DNA from: Ophiocordyceps camponoti-saundersi (nom. inval.)
Taxonomy: Eukaryota > Ascomycota > Sordariomycetes > Hypocreales > Ophiocordycipitaceae
Assembly (NCBI GenBank): GCA_003339415.1
Contig: PDHQ01000077.1
Coordinates: forward strand, 81,565-145,564
Direction: 5' to 3'
Length of the DNA stretch: 64,000 bases
Part shown: positions 36,501 through 47,308 of the stretch, piece after piece
How positions within the stretch are numbered: the stretch's first letter is position 1
Layout: the number at the start of each line of letters is the position of its first letter
Program-made: the position numbers and the translations under genes
Notes under the pieces: model-generated
The model's input: the letters and a program-made list of their open reading frames with translations, nothing else
What the model was told of the DNA's origin: nothing
Databases searched by the model: none

Positions 36501-38300
36501 TACTTATTTAACCTTATAATAAGACTCCCGTAAACTCTATTATATAAGATATTTTTTTTATAATTATAATCTTAAAAATCTTATTTATAATATTAAGGAG
36601 GGAGATAAGATAATAGCCGCTTAAAGTTTAATAAACCTCTAAGCTTTTATTTACTTTCTAAAAAATTATAATATTAGAAATTTAATATTAAGTAAGGAAA
36701 TATCTATAAATAATATATTTTTAAAAAAGCTTTATTAGAATTATTATAAAAGGTTAATTATAACTTTTTAGGAAGCTAATAAGGATATTCTTAAGCTTAG
36801 CGGATTTTTATAATATAATATTAAAAAAAGCGGAGTAAACTTTATTTTTAGTAACTTAAGAGGGAATATCTATTAGGGGGAAAAGGTTAGGGATAAGGAG
36901 GTGCGGGGTATTTTTCGGGGGATAGGGAAAGAACTTATAAGCTAGGAGCTTTAATTTTTCGGAGAAAAATAATTAAAAGGCGGAGTCTATATCTTATTAA
37001 AAAGGAGGAGTATATATAAGCTTTAGAGAAGCTTAGCTACGAAATCTTACTTACTAAGCTATAAACTATATAATATTAAAGTCGCCGCTTATAAAAATAA
37101 GAAATTATCTTTAATTATCTTTTTTTATTTTCTTAATAAATAATTTTTATTATATTATAGCGTTTTAATACGCTTACTAATAATTAAAGTTTAGCTACGC
37201 TTACTAATACCGCTTAGTATATTTCGCGTTTAAAATTATAAAAATAATTTCTAAAGTTTACTATAAGTATAAGTAAAAATTATATTACTAAGGTAATTTC
37301 GGAACTATTAAGCTAGCTATAATATTTAATTATTTATATAGCTATATTATTAATTTTTTAATATTCGCTATAAACTTCGCTTAAATAGCGGAAAATAAAA
37401 GTTAGTTTTTTATTTTTACTTATAAGATATTAAAATTAAAATATTTCTAGCGCGGTATTAGTATAAAATTTAAAAAGGGAGAGATTATAAAAAATACGAA
37501 TTAGGGGATATAATTAAAGCTAAGGAAATTAAGGTCCGGGCTAAAATATATAAGGAAATAGTTAAGTATATTTTAAATTAAGTTAATAATATTAATCCTC
37601 CGCCTATATACCTCTTAAGTAATCTCGTAAGAAGGGGTAAAAAGTTTAAGGTAAAGTTAGTAAAAAGCGGAGAGAAGCTCCGCGGAGTAGGGGGAGGTGC
37701 GATTATAAAGGTTTTAGGAGGGATAATAGGCGTTAAAATCGCTAAAGATAACTAGCAGAGCGGAGTTAGAGGCGGAGTACGGGGAGGGAGGAGGAGGTAA
37801 TAAATATAAGAAAAGTCTAATATATATTCTAAGTAGTAAGGAGTAAATTATAAATACTTAAAATCTATTATAGAAAAATACTCTAATAAGGTTAGGCCTT
37901 ATTATAAAATTTTAGTTATAAACTTTATATTATTTATATATATAAAGGAGAGCTTTACTTTCGTTTTAAATAAGGCGGTAAAAAGCGAGTTTTAGAAGTA
38001 AAGGGCGATTATATATATTAAGCTAAAATTCTTATATAGCGATAATATCGTAACTTTCCTTACTAAATAAAGTAAGCTAAATAAGGTAATTAATTTTTTA
38101 TATATTTTATAATAAAGTTATAATTCTTATAAGGATTAAGTATTAGAAATAGTTATTTATAATTATTTTAATAATATAAGGTTTATAAATATAAACTCCG
38201 CTTAAGATTATTATAAAGCTAATTATAAGTTATAAAGTTTATTATATAGCTTATAGCTATTATAAGTATTATTAAGTTAAGAGCTTTTTAGGGAGATTTA
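33600..38300 (-). pseudogene. LINE G ORF2 pseudogene (reverse transcriptase)
   Basis: The minus-strand frame contains F-I-N-N-I-N-I-L-S-T-G at about 36131-36105, the LINE RT box (F-x-D-D-x-x-I-L) with Asp changed to Asn. It is followed by K-I-T-F-Q-L-L-K-S-K-L and F-I-K-A, the segment shared with LINE F at about 54990-55050. An apurinic endonuclease domain should precede RT at about 38300-37300, but I did not confirm its catalytic motif. The ORF2 product nicks the target and copies the RNA in place. Plus-strand frames over the same region look superficially open but are shadows. The limits are approximate. Confidence 0.7.
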
Positions 38301-38559
38301 AGTAAGTAGCGTATTATAAAAGGGGCGCTAAGGCGTATTTTTAGAGGATCCGTAATACGCTCGCTTCCTTAAGAAGATAGTAATAAAGCTTTCGCTATTT
38401 TTATAAAGTTACCGCTAAGTAAAGGCCGGAGGTTAAGCAGATTATAATAATTAGAAAAAGCGAGGTTTATTAAGGAAGCTAAACTTAACGCGGCTTTATT
38501 ATTTCTAAAACTCTAAGTAATCTTTTAATTATATAAAGTATATACCTTTATATAAAATA

Positions 38560-39700
38560 TAATAGTAGAGTCTCTCTCCCTTCTATATAAGGTAGTTTTT
38601 TTCTCCGCTATTATATAAGGTAGCTATATAATATTTATATTAAAGGGGCTCCTAGTAATACTTAGTAATATATTTAAATTAGAAATATTTATAATATTAC
38701 TTAAAGCGTATAGAGTTCTTATAAAGTTTATAATAAATTATCTCTATATTTATAACTATTTTATTTAAGTAAAGCTTATTTATATTTTCTACGCTATTTA
38801 GGCTTATAATAAGATAAGTTTATAAGGTATCTCCGCCGGAGGTATATTAAAGTTAAAATACTTTCGCCTAAACTATATTAACTTTATTTACCTCCTTAAT
38901 ACTATTAAGTAGCGCGTCGCGGTTATAGTTAGCTACTAAGGTCCGAATACCCTTAGTAATAATAATATAAGTTTAGTATATATATTTAGCCTCCGCTCCG
39001 AAAGCTTAAGCTACCTACTTATTTTTTAAAGCGAGGTTTTTATATTTTAAGTTAAATATAATTATAAGGTTTCCGCTAAGAAGTTAGCGTATAATAACTA
39101 TTATAAAATAGCTTATAGCCTTATTAACTTTCCGGATAACTTCTTAGGGAGTAGGTACCGGAATTTCCTTAATTACTAAGATATCCTTTACCGATATAAG
39201 TACCTCCCTCTCTATTTTTACCGGAATTAAGCGTATAAGGGGCGCCGCGGGGGGGGCGGAGTTCGGGGCGGAGCTTATAACTACGCTAGCCTAAGTTAAA
39301 ACTCCGGGGGTAAAGTCTAACTCCTTACCTATTACCTTATAGAAAGTAACTTTAACTAATTTCTAAATAGCGCGGGAGATAGTAATAAGTAAGCTAGATA
39401 GGTCCTTAGAGGCTTATTAGCGCTACTAAAGCTTAGTAAACGCTATATTAAGGATACCTTATATAGGGCGAAAATCTTATACGGAGACTACCCTAATAAG
39501 TTTTTCGTATATAGATTTTAAGATAAGATTTATTAAGGTCCGAAAAATATCGATAAATAAGTTATTAGAGTTAGTAGCTATATTATATTAACCTTTACCT
39601 ATACGCGGATATTATCGGGATTAGTTAAGCTTTTAAGTTTCGCTATCGAGCATTATCGGTATTAACGGCGGACTAGGAGGCGGGCCGCCCCGTAACCCTA
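38560..39700 (-). pseudogene. LINE G ORF1 (gag-like) pseudogene
   Basis: The minus-strand frame has an Ala/Pro/Ser-rich linker at about 39290-39220, then V-I-R-K-V-N-K-A-I, L-L-S-G-N-L-I-I and a K-N-K-Q-V-A-Q-A-F-G-A-E stretch. It ends in a nucleocapsid knuckle at about 38710-38640 with C-x2-C-x4-H-x4-C spacing in which the ligands read Tyr. This order matches ORF1 of fungal Tad1-type LINEs, an RNA-binding chaperone. The GC-rich 5' part (39240-39300, 39660-39740) retains several CpG-rich motifs. Stops are at former Gln and Trp codons. Confidence 0.75.
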
Positions 39701-39917
39701 CGTTTAGAGCTATTCCCTTAGCGGAGTTAGACTCCGAGAGGCAGAAAGTACTAAATTCTTATAATATTATAGCGTTAAGAACGAATAAGGACCCCGATCG
39801 TTTAAAATCGTAAAAAGTTAAAAGCTAGTATATAATAGCTATTAAAAGAACCTAATTATACTTTAATTACCTATATAGTAAAATAAATATTCCTAACTAG
39901 AAAAAAAAAGTTACTAA

Positions 39918-40023
39918 TATTAAAATATATATATTACTAGCTACTTAGGAATATAATATATACGTAATACGCGTTGTAGAGATTATTATCTTTATATAAA
40001 TTAAATAGGAGGTTAGAAGTATA
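39918..40023. repeat. C3 right-hand LTR, first part
   Basis: It starts tattaaaatatat and follows the C LTR complement to …ggttagaagtata, where C2 is inserted. It is completed at 43670-44061. The gtata at the junction (40019-40023) is duplicated at 43665-43669. Confidence 0.8.
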
Positions 40024-40531
40024 TATTAGTTAAGCATCCTTCCTAAGCTGAATAAGTAGCTAGAGTTATATTATAAACTTCTCGTAATAGAGATATTAAT
40101 AAATTAAACTTAGAATATATATATTATATTAACTTAGATAATAAAGTTCGGGTAACTTATCTAAATTATATAGCGTATAGGAATATTATATTTACTATAT
40201 AATATACTTTAGCTAATAAAGTTATAAAAGATTAAATAATAACTTTACTTATAACTTATCTTTTTTTTAAAAAATATAGAAAAGTAAGTATATTATATAT
40301 ATATTCCTCCTCCTATTAACTACCCCCTTATCCTCCTCCTATATTAACTTCGTATATTATATTAATATTATATTAGTCTTAAATCGGTATTATCTCGAGT
40401 TCGACTTTTCTTTATACGTATCCTTAACCTCTTACTTTATTTATATAAAGATAGTTATCTCTATAATATATATTATATATATTTAACGCGTATTATATTC
40501 CTAAGTAGCTAGTAATATATATATTTTAATA
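40024..40531. repeat. Left LTR of C2 (508 bp)
   Basis: It starts tattagttaagcatcc and ends ttttaata. It has the same length as the partner LTR at 43157-43664 and as the C5 LTR at 62268-62775. The cctcctcctattaactaccccc block at about 40305 marks this subfamily. Confidence 0.85.
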
Positions 40532-41574
40532 TTAGTAGCTTTTCTTTTTATAGTTAGGAATATATATTTATTAAGTAAGTAATCTAAGTATAATTAGGTT
40601 CCTTTAATAGCTCTTATAAATTAAATTATTTCTCTACCTTTAAAAATTTATATAGTTTAAGACTAATAGATACCCTTATTTTACTAATTTATAAATAAAC
40701 TTAGGTTAATATCGTACTAATATCCGATATATTTTTTAATAATTCTAATATAATTTCCTAAGATAGTATATATTAAGCTATATATTATATCTCCTTATTA
40801 TCTATATTTTATAAATAATAAATAAGGTTTAGGTAATAAACTTAACGCTATATATCGTTACTAATATAAAGCTTAATATTATATATTATCGGCTACCGCT
40901 ATAAGCCGGTCTCTTAGCTTAGTTATTTCTAAATTAAGGGACCGGTAAGTAACTCCCTTAAATATAATATAAGCTAGCTATAAGGATATTATTAGAGTAT
41001 CTTACTTTAAAGACCCCCGGTAAATATTAGCCGCGCGAAAGGGAATCTCTCCTATTAATTAGTAAACCCTTATAGCTAGTAAAAATTATCTTTTTCCTAT
41101 AATATTAAGCGTTCCTATATTATAATATTCGTAATTCCGCTAAGTTATTATAGTTTTTATATTATAATACTTTTAGGGCAGCGTAATTCTTAACCTTAAA
41201 GGTATCGTAATTTTTTAGTAATATTCTTTTTCTAGTTTAAGGATTAGAGAAACGAAGAATAAATATAATATAATATATTAAATAAAGAATATAATACTTA
41301 GTAAACTTTTACTAGGTTATCCGCGAAAAATAGATAAGAAAAACTAAGGTAATTATAGAGAAGGAAAGGAAAAAAAATTTTTAAAAAAGGGGGGGGGGTA
41401 TTTATACCTAGGAGGTATATACCTCTTATATCCGTAAGAGGGGTTAATATATACTAATATATTACTTATAAGAGGGGTAGGTATATACCTTATTTAATAG
41501 GGTAAATTAGTAACTTAGTATTTTACTTATAAATTACCCCGCGCCTAAGCTCCTTATTTTTTTCCTTTTTTTTT

Positions 41575-41629
41575 ATTTTTTTTATTTTTATTATTTTTAT
41601 TATTTTTATTATTTTTATTATTTTTATTA

Positions 41630-41669
<40 letters not shown>

Positions 41670-41670
41670 C
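41575..41670. repeat. T-rich (TTTTTA)n/(TTA)n microsatellite in C2
   Basis: About 96 bp of tttttatta units pass into a run of about 13 ttatta units ending at tcgtatataag. It occupies the same place, downstream of ccccgcgcct, as the TTA tracts of C1, C3 and C5. Confidence 0.85.
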
Positions 41671-43156
41671 GTATATAAGAAGGTAAGTTTAAGTTAATCT
41701 TAAGTTAATATTATAATAAGCTTTTACTAACCTTAACTTAAAATCTATTATATATTAGAACCGCCCCCTCGTATACTTACCGCTCTATACGGTTATTAGA
41801 TTATTATTTTAAATCTTAAGTTTAAGAATAATATTAACGATAATAATATTTTTAAAGCTTTAATTTATTAGTAGCGTAAAAATATATTAATTTAAGCTTT
41901 AATTTATATTAGCTATAAGTTAAGATTAACTTAATTTTTAATATATTTTAAACTTAGCTTCGAATATATATTACGCGCGTCTTACTTCTATCTTTTCTAT
42001 ACGCCCCTTATAAGCTCCTTTTATAATATCTATAATTACCTTTCGCCCGCGCCCGTAAATATTATTATTTATATTAGCGGTAATACTTATTATACCCTAT
42101 TAAATATAACTTACTAAGCGTAATCTTTTTATATCCCCGCCGCCGCTTATATTATTATTTTAGGCGTAGCGCGATAATATTAAGCGCGGCGATATTAAAA
42201 AAATACCCTTATATTAAAATTATATTAGCTATATAGGTAAATAGGAGCTAGCTATTAACGCTTATTAGGAATAGGTATTTTAGCTAATAACTACTTATTA
42301 CTAATATACTAAAAAAAATATTTAATATAATAATATATATATAGCTTATTAAAACTTAACTTTATATAAATTAATACTAATTTAATAAATTATCTTAGCT
42401 ATTATTATTTTTACGTAAGCTTTTACTATATTTATAAGCAATAATACGCCTTTATATAAAGATTAGCGTATTAAAATAAGTTTAATAATAATCTAATTTT
42501 TATTTATATTTAAGTTAATATTTAACTAATATTACTAATATAGTAATATTACTTAGCTAGCTTTACGCGATTATTACGTATTACGCTCTCTTAAATATCC
42601 GTATTAGGAGTAAGGGTAGGGGACTTTAGTTTTAAAGATTTTACTTTTTCTTTTTTTATTATTTTTATCTTTTATTATTTTTATTTTTTATATATTACTA
42701 AATTAACTTAATTATAAAAGACTTCTAATACTAAATTTATAAAAGCTTAGTAAATAATAATTATAAAGTAATTATTAAAATTAATCTAAGGTTAATAGGA
42801 TTTTAGGTTAAAATTAAAGTAAGTTTCTAAAAATCCTAAATTAAAAGTAAAGAGAAGAAAGAATAAATAATATTTACTTATAATAAGTTATTATTAAGTA
42901 CTAAGATATTTAAATTATTAAGTTACTAACTAAATACTAGTTAAAATATATTTATATATTATCGAAATAATAATTATAATTTCCTAAAAGTTAGTATTTT
43001 AATAAATATTTACTATTTAAATTACTTTTCTATTTTTAATTTAAATTAAAGTTAAATAATAATAAAGCTAATATTTTAGCTTATATTAGTTAACTAAGTT
43101 TTAAATAATAAAAGGTAATTAAGTCTATAATATAACTTAGCTTTATTATTAATTAA

Positions 43157-43664
43157 TATTAGTTAGGTATCTTTCTTAAGCTAAATAAGTAGCTAAAGTT
43201 ATATTATAAATTTCTTATAATAAAGATACTAATAAATTAAACTTAAAATATATATACTATATTAACTTAGATAATAAGGTTTAGGTAACTTATCTAAATT
43301 ATATAATATATAAGAATATTATATTTATTATATAATATACTTTAGCTAATAAAGTTATAAAAAATTAAATAATAATTTTACTTATAACTTATCTTTTTTT
43401 TAAAAAGTATAAAAAAATAAATATATTATATATATATTCCTCCTCCTATTAACTACCCCCTTATCCTCCTCCTATATTAACTTTATATATTATATTAATA
43501 TTATACTAATCTCGGATCGGTATTATCTCGAGTTCGACTCCTCTTTATATATATCCCTAACCTCCTATTTTATTTATATAGAGATAGTTATCTCTACGAC
43601 GCGTGCTACGCGTATTTAACGCGTATTATATTCCTAAGCAGCTAGCGATATATATATTCTAATA
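43157..43664. repeat. Right LTR of C2 (508 bp)
   Basis: It starts tattagttaggtatc and ends attctaata, followed by the TSD gtata. It retains gcgacgcgtgctacgcg near 43603, less mutated than the equivalent in the left LTR (ataatatatattatata). Confidence 0.85.
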
Positions 43665-43669
43665 GTATA

Positions 43670-44061
43670 TATAAAGAGAAATCGAATTTAAGATAATACT
43701 AATCTAAGATTAATATAATATTAATATAATATATATTATTAATATAATAAGAATCGAGGGTAAGAGGGAGTATAGCTAGATAAGTATATAATATATTAAT
43801 CTTTTCTATACTTTTATTTAAGTAAGAAATTATAAATAAAGTTATTAAATTAATTATTTATAACTTTTTCCGCTAAAATATATTAGATAGGAGATATAAT
43901 ATTCTTTTAGCTATATAATCTAGTAGAAATACCTAAACCTTATTAATTAGGTAGATATATATATACGTAGAGTTCCTTATAGCTATTAACTTATATACTA
44001 CGATAAGAGCGAAACGCGATACTAGCCTCCTATTCGGCTTAGGAAGGATGCCTAACCGATA
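43670..44061. repeat. C3 right-hand LTR, second part
   Basis: It continues the C LTR complement from tataaagagaaatcg to the end aaggatgcctaaccgata. The end keeps ccgata where other copies have ctaata, giving a view of the pre-RIP LTR terminus (TATCGG… on the other strand, from TGTCGG). Confidence 0.8.
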
Positions 44062-44921
44062 AAGGGAGAGGATTAAAATAAAGCTAATAGCTAGCTAATA
44101 ATTATTCTTACTTAATAAAGAAAAAGCCCTCCTTACTTTTTCTTTTATAATATCGTAATATTAACTAAAATATACCGCGGTAAGCTTAATAACTAAAGTA
44201 AAGAATAATAATAGAATAAAATAATATGTTTTTCCTCTTTTTTTATATATACTCTCTTTTTCCTTTATAATAATTATTTTATTAAAAATACCTTTATACG
44301 CTATATATTATTAATTCTAAATTATCGATAAAATAAAATTATTAAAATTAAATATTAAGCTTAATAAAGAAATAAATATTAAGTTTAAAGGAATATTTTT
44401 CGGTAATAAAAATAATAAGTTTAAAATTACTAAGATAATCTATAATAAGGTAATAATAAGGCTTAAGTTATTTAACTTTTTATTCTTAATAATAATTTCT
44501 AATCTTACCTAAACTTTTAATTTTAAATAACCTCTTTAGTTTATAAAGCGTATAGTTTAGCTTAAAGAATATATTAAGCTTTTTATATATAAGATTAAAT
44601 ACTTAAATATATTTTAAGTTAGTAAGAAGATTACTAAAGTTATACCTTTTTATAATATCTTAAATTAAGATTATTACGCTAATAATATTAAGTATTTTAT
44701 TTTTAAAGCGTAAAAATAATAATAAATAATTAGCTTTAAACTAAGGGCTATACTTAAAATCTTAAATAAGGGGATTAAGGATAAAGTATATCTATTTATA
44801 TTTTTAATAATAATTATAATACCTCTTAATACTAATAAGACTATTAATATATTATTTAGGAAGAAATTTAATTATATTATATTAAGGTTTAATTTAAAGT
44901 AAGAATTAAATAGTTACCCCT
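44062..44921. other. Host E, left part (continuation of D); unclassified
   Basis: This is 860 bp between C3 and A2. It is AT-rich, with plus and minus frames full of RIP-type stops. It contains one surviving atatg near 44226. By TSD logic it is the continuation of the sequence that ends at 29518, and it continues again at 49071 after A2. I see no motif that would classify it. Confidence 0.45.
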
Positions 44922-45119
44922 TAAAATCCCTCGATCGGTCTTAAATTATAAGATTAGATTAGATCGTATAGTATTATACGTTAGGGCAGTAGTAGTCGTA
45001 ATCCCTTTTTTATTAGTCCGATAGCAAGTCTAATAATAATAATAATTCCTCTAAGTTCTTCCCCTTTTTCCTCCTATTCCTTATCCTCTAATACCTTATC
45101 CTCTAATACCCCTCTAATA
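44922..45119 (-). repeat. 3' LTR of gypsy A2 (198 bp)
   Basis: Read on plus, it starts taaaatccctcgatcgg and ends cctctaata. It is followed by the internal start aagtagggggg, equivalent to 8899 in A1. Confidence 0.88.
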
Positions 45120-46003
45120 AAGTAGGGGGGTATTTTTATTATAGTCGCCTACGACTACCTTCTCTATCTAAACCTCTCTATTATAACCCTCCTTAAATAG
45201 CCTAGATTAGAATAGCTTAGATAGGGGCGGTATACCCCTAATTTCCGTTAACCCGCTTAACTTAGTAGGAGACCTTTCTTCTTATCCTTAGTCCGATAGC
45301 TTCGCCTTTTTAACTACTCTATCGCCCGACTAGGTAGCGGTAATAAGCCTTTTTAACTTAGTTATCTAGCTAGAATATTATATAGAAGGGTTCGATATCG
45401 TCTATCTATCGAACTTTTTAAAGGACGCTTTTATTACTTAGCGTAATATTAACTTAATAACTATACTTAGAGGGGTTTAGATAGTATCTTAAATTAACGT
45501 AAATTAAAAAGTATCGTATATTATTTCTTTAATAACCTCCTAGATTAATATTAACTAGAAAATATCCCGTAATATTTCCTTAATAGCCCCTTATAATTAA
45601 GTAGCGTTAATTATATCTATTAGGGGTTTCTTTAATTAGATTAACGTCTAATTAAGTATCCTTATTAATTTATTATAAACTATAAGGATTATCTTTTTAT
45701 TCTCCTTTATAGATATTATCTATCTAATACCTCGCTTTATTTTTATTACTAACTAAAATTCTATACGTTCGTAGCGGATAATTTCTCTTATCTTAGTTAT
45801 TTATTAATCTCTCTATTCGTTTATTATAGTTCGTTACTTAGTTAGTTATCTAACTTTCTACTTATTTATAATAATTATAAGCGTTTCTATCTTAGCGCTT
45901 ATTATATTCGCTAGTACTTCTATTTTAGCTTACTACTCGGTTATTAATATAGTCTACGTCTCTCTCTTATAAACGTTTAAGTTTATAGTTATTATATAGA
46001 TAA

Positions 46004-46135
46004 TCTAGGCGGCTTATAGCTACTTAGGCACGGGCGGGATCGTTACTACTAATATAGGGATCTATAGAATCTAGGCGGCTTATAGCTACTTAAGCATGGG
46101 CGGGATCGTCGCTACTAATATAGGGATCTATAGAA
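46004..46135. repeat. Tandem duplication, 66-bp unit, in A2
   Basis: There are two copies (46004-46069 and 46070-46135), each starting tctaggcggcttatagctac. A1 has a single copy at about 15814-15880, so the duplication arose in the A2 lineage or was lost in A1. The copies differ at a few sites (ggcacggg/agcatggg), one keeping TG. Confidence 0.85.
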
Positions 46136-46224
46136 CAGCTACTTTTATAGGAATAGATATCTATAAAGTAACTATCTTTCCTAGAGCCGTCACGGTAGAG
46201 GCAGTAGCCTCGGAGTTAATAGTT

Positions 46225-46370
46225 ATTAGAACCTAGGTAGTAGAACTAGAAGTAGGGGTTATAATAACTTTTTTTATTAGAACTTAGGTAGTAAAACTAG
46301 AAGTAGGGGTTATAACAACTTTCTTTATTAGAACCTAGGTAGTAGAACTAGAGGCAGGGGTTATCTTTAT
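46225..46370. repeat. Tandem repeat, 51-bp unit, about 2.8 copies, in A2
   Basis: Units start attagaacctaggtagta at 46225, 46276 and 46327. A related, rearranged array exists in A1 at about 15965-16105. The period equals 17 codons, so repeat-number change would not shift the frame of the minus-strand ORF. Confidence 0.85.
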
Positions 46371-47308
46371 TTATCCCTATTTAACGGATTTCGTAAGGGT
46401 CGTCTTTATCTATCCCTATCTAATAGATTTTTATAATAGGCCTAACAGAGTCGTTTAAGAGGGAATTAGTTAGCTTATCGAAATAGATATCGCTTTAGCA
46501 GAACTCGGGGTTATTAGCTTAGCTAGTTAGCTTATCGGAATATATAGCGTTTTTATTAGCGTTTTTATAAGTATATTATCTATTAACGAACGCTATTCGT
46601 CCTTATTATTAATTCTACTTATAGAGATTAGAGTATAATTATTTAATTTATCTTCTTCCTATTTATTTATTAGTTTAATTATCGGTTCTACGATAGAAAT
46701 TAGCGGTATAAGCTAGGTAGCTCTCTTTTCGATTACGCGTCGTATATTTTAATTAACCTTAAACTTAGATACCTTCTTAGTATTCTAAGCTCCCGCCTTA
46801 GAGCTAAGTATAGCAATTACCTATTATTAGTTATAGCTATTTCCTTTAAGTACTAGTTTAGATAAGGCGGCTCCTAATATATTTATATCTTCCTAGCTCT
46901 TAGGCTTATCTTAAATTAGTTACTCGATATTAATAATTATACGATTATATAAATACTAAGCTATTTTAGAGAAAGATCCGCTAGTAGTAGATAAGATCCG
47001 TTTTTATATATCTTTTATTACCGTAATAATCTCTATTATTAGAGGAAATTTACTATTTTTACCCCTTTTAACCTTAGTATTAGCGAAATTATACGCTATC
47101 TTATATAACTTTTAAAGCTTATCTAGCTTTATAGGCTAATTTTTCGGCAATATATCTATTATAATATCCTATTCTAGGACCTAGAACTTTTAAATATTTG
47201 CTGCGACTATTATAAGTGCTAATTCGTCCTATATAACCCTGGCGAGGCACCAGGCCACCTAGTCTCCTTTAGCTGCTTGTTTGGCTAAGACGTGGCTATA
47301 TAGAGTGC

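Larger units (their letters stand above)
32580..39830 (-). mobile_element. Tad1-like LINE G inserted in C3
   Basis: A 7.25-kb insertion is flanked by a 14-bp direct repeat, tataatagctatta (32566-32579 and 39831-39844). The uninterrupted site is represented in C1 near 6365 (complement). The low-coordinate end begins with a short (TTA)n run, the complement of an (TAA)n 3' tail. The high-coordinate end holds the 5' region. Minus-strand ORF1 (gag-like) and ORF2 (RT) traces run from high to low coordinates. Target-primed reverse transcription explains the TSD length and the tail. The element appears full length but is RIP-dead. Confidence 0.85.
40024..43664. mobile_element. LTR element C2 inserted in the C3 LTR
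   Basis: It is 3641 bp with 508-bp direct LTRs (40024-40531 and 43157-43664) and a perfect TSD gtata. It is a C subfamily: the first 350 bp of its LTR differ from C1 (agtagctagagttatattat instead of the gaggctaatatt version) and match C5. The internal part 40532-43156 is non-coding and includes ccccgcgcct (about 41536), a TTA/TTTTTA microsatellite (about 41575-41670) and GC-richer blocks at about 41760-42190. There is no gag, RT or integrase trace. Confidence 0.88.
29519..44061. mobile_element. LTR element C3, inverted, interrupted by LINE G and C2
   Basis: This is the reverse orientation of C1. The left-hand LTR is 29519-30016, and the internal part 30017-32579 continues at 39845-39917 and onward after LINE G. 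The right-hand LTR is 39918-40023, split by C2 and completed at 43670-44061. Flanks are aaagg (29514-29518) and aaggg (44062-44066), a 5-bp TSD differing by one RIP-type transition. With G and C2 removed, the element is about 3.6 kb like C1 and has no coding trace. It therefore acted as a target for at least two later insertions. Confidence 0.82.
45545..47308 (-). pseudogene. Extra 3' ORF of family A (copy in A2)
   Basis: This is the uninterrupted counterpart of A1 15356-17017. At 45540 it preserves the B1 target site (cctcctagattaatatt). The minus frame is Tyr/Asn/Ser/Lys-rich with two tandem arrays: about three 17-codon units (46225 to about 46370) and two 22-codon units (46004-46135). Both periods are multiples of three. 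The N-terminal side (about 47210-47308) is hardly RIP-mutated and reads S-H-V-L-A-K-Q-A-A-K-G-D with only one stop, showing Cys, Gln and His codons that are otherwise lost. The function is unknown. Confidence 0.55.

Noticed and set aside
33150..37200. Long plus-strand frames over LINE G that look like a large unknown protein
   Set aside because: The minus strand carries the LINE RT box and ORF1 knuckle with 3' tail and TSD in matching orientation. The plus frames are shadows of RIP-mutated ORF2.
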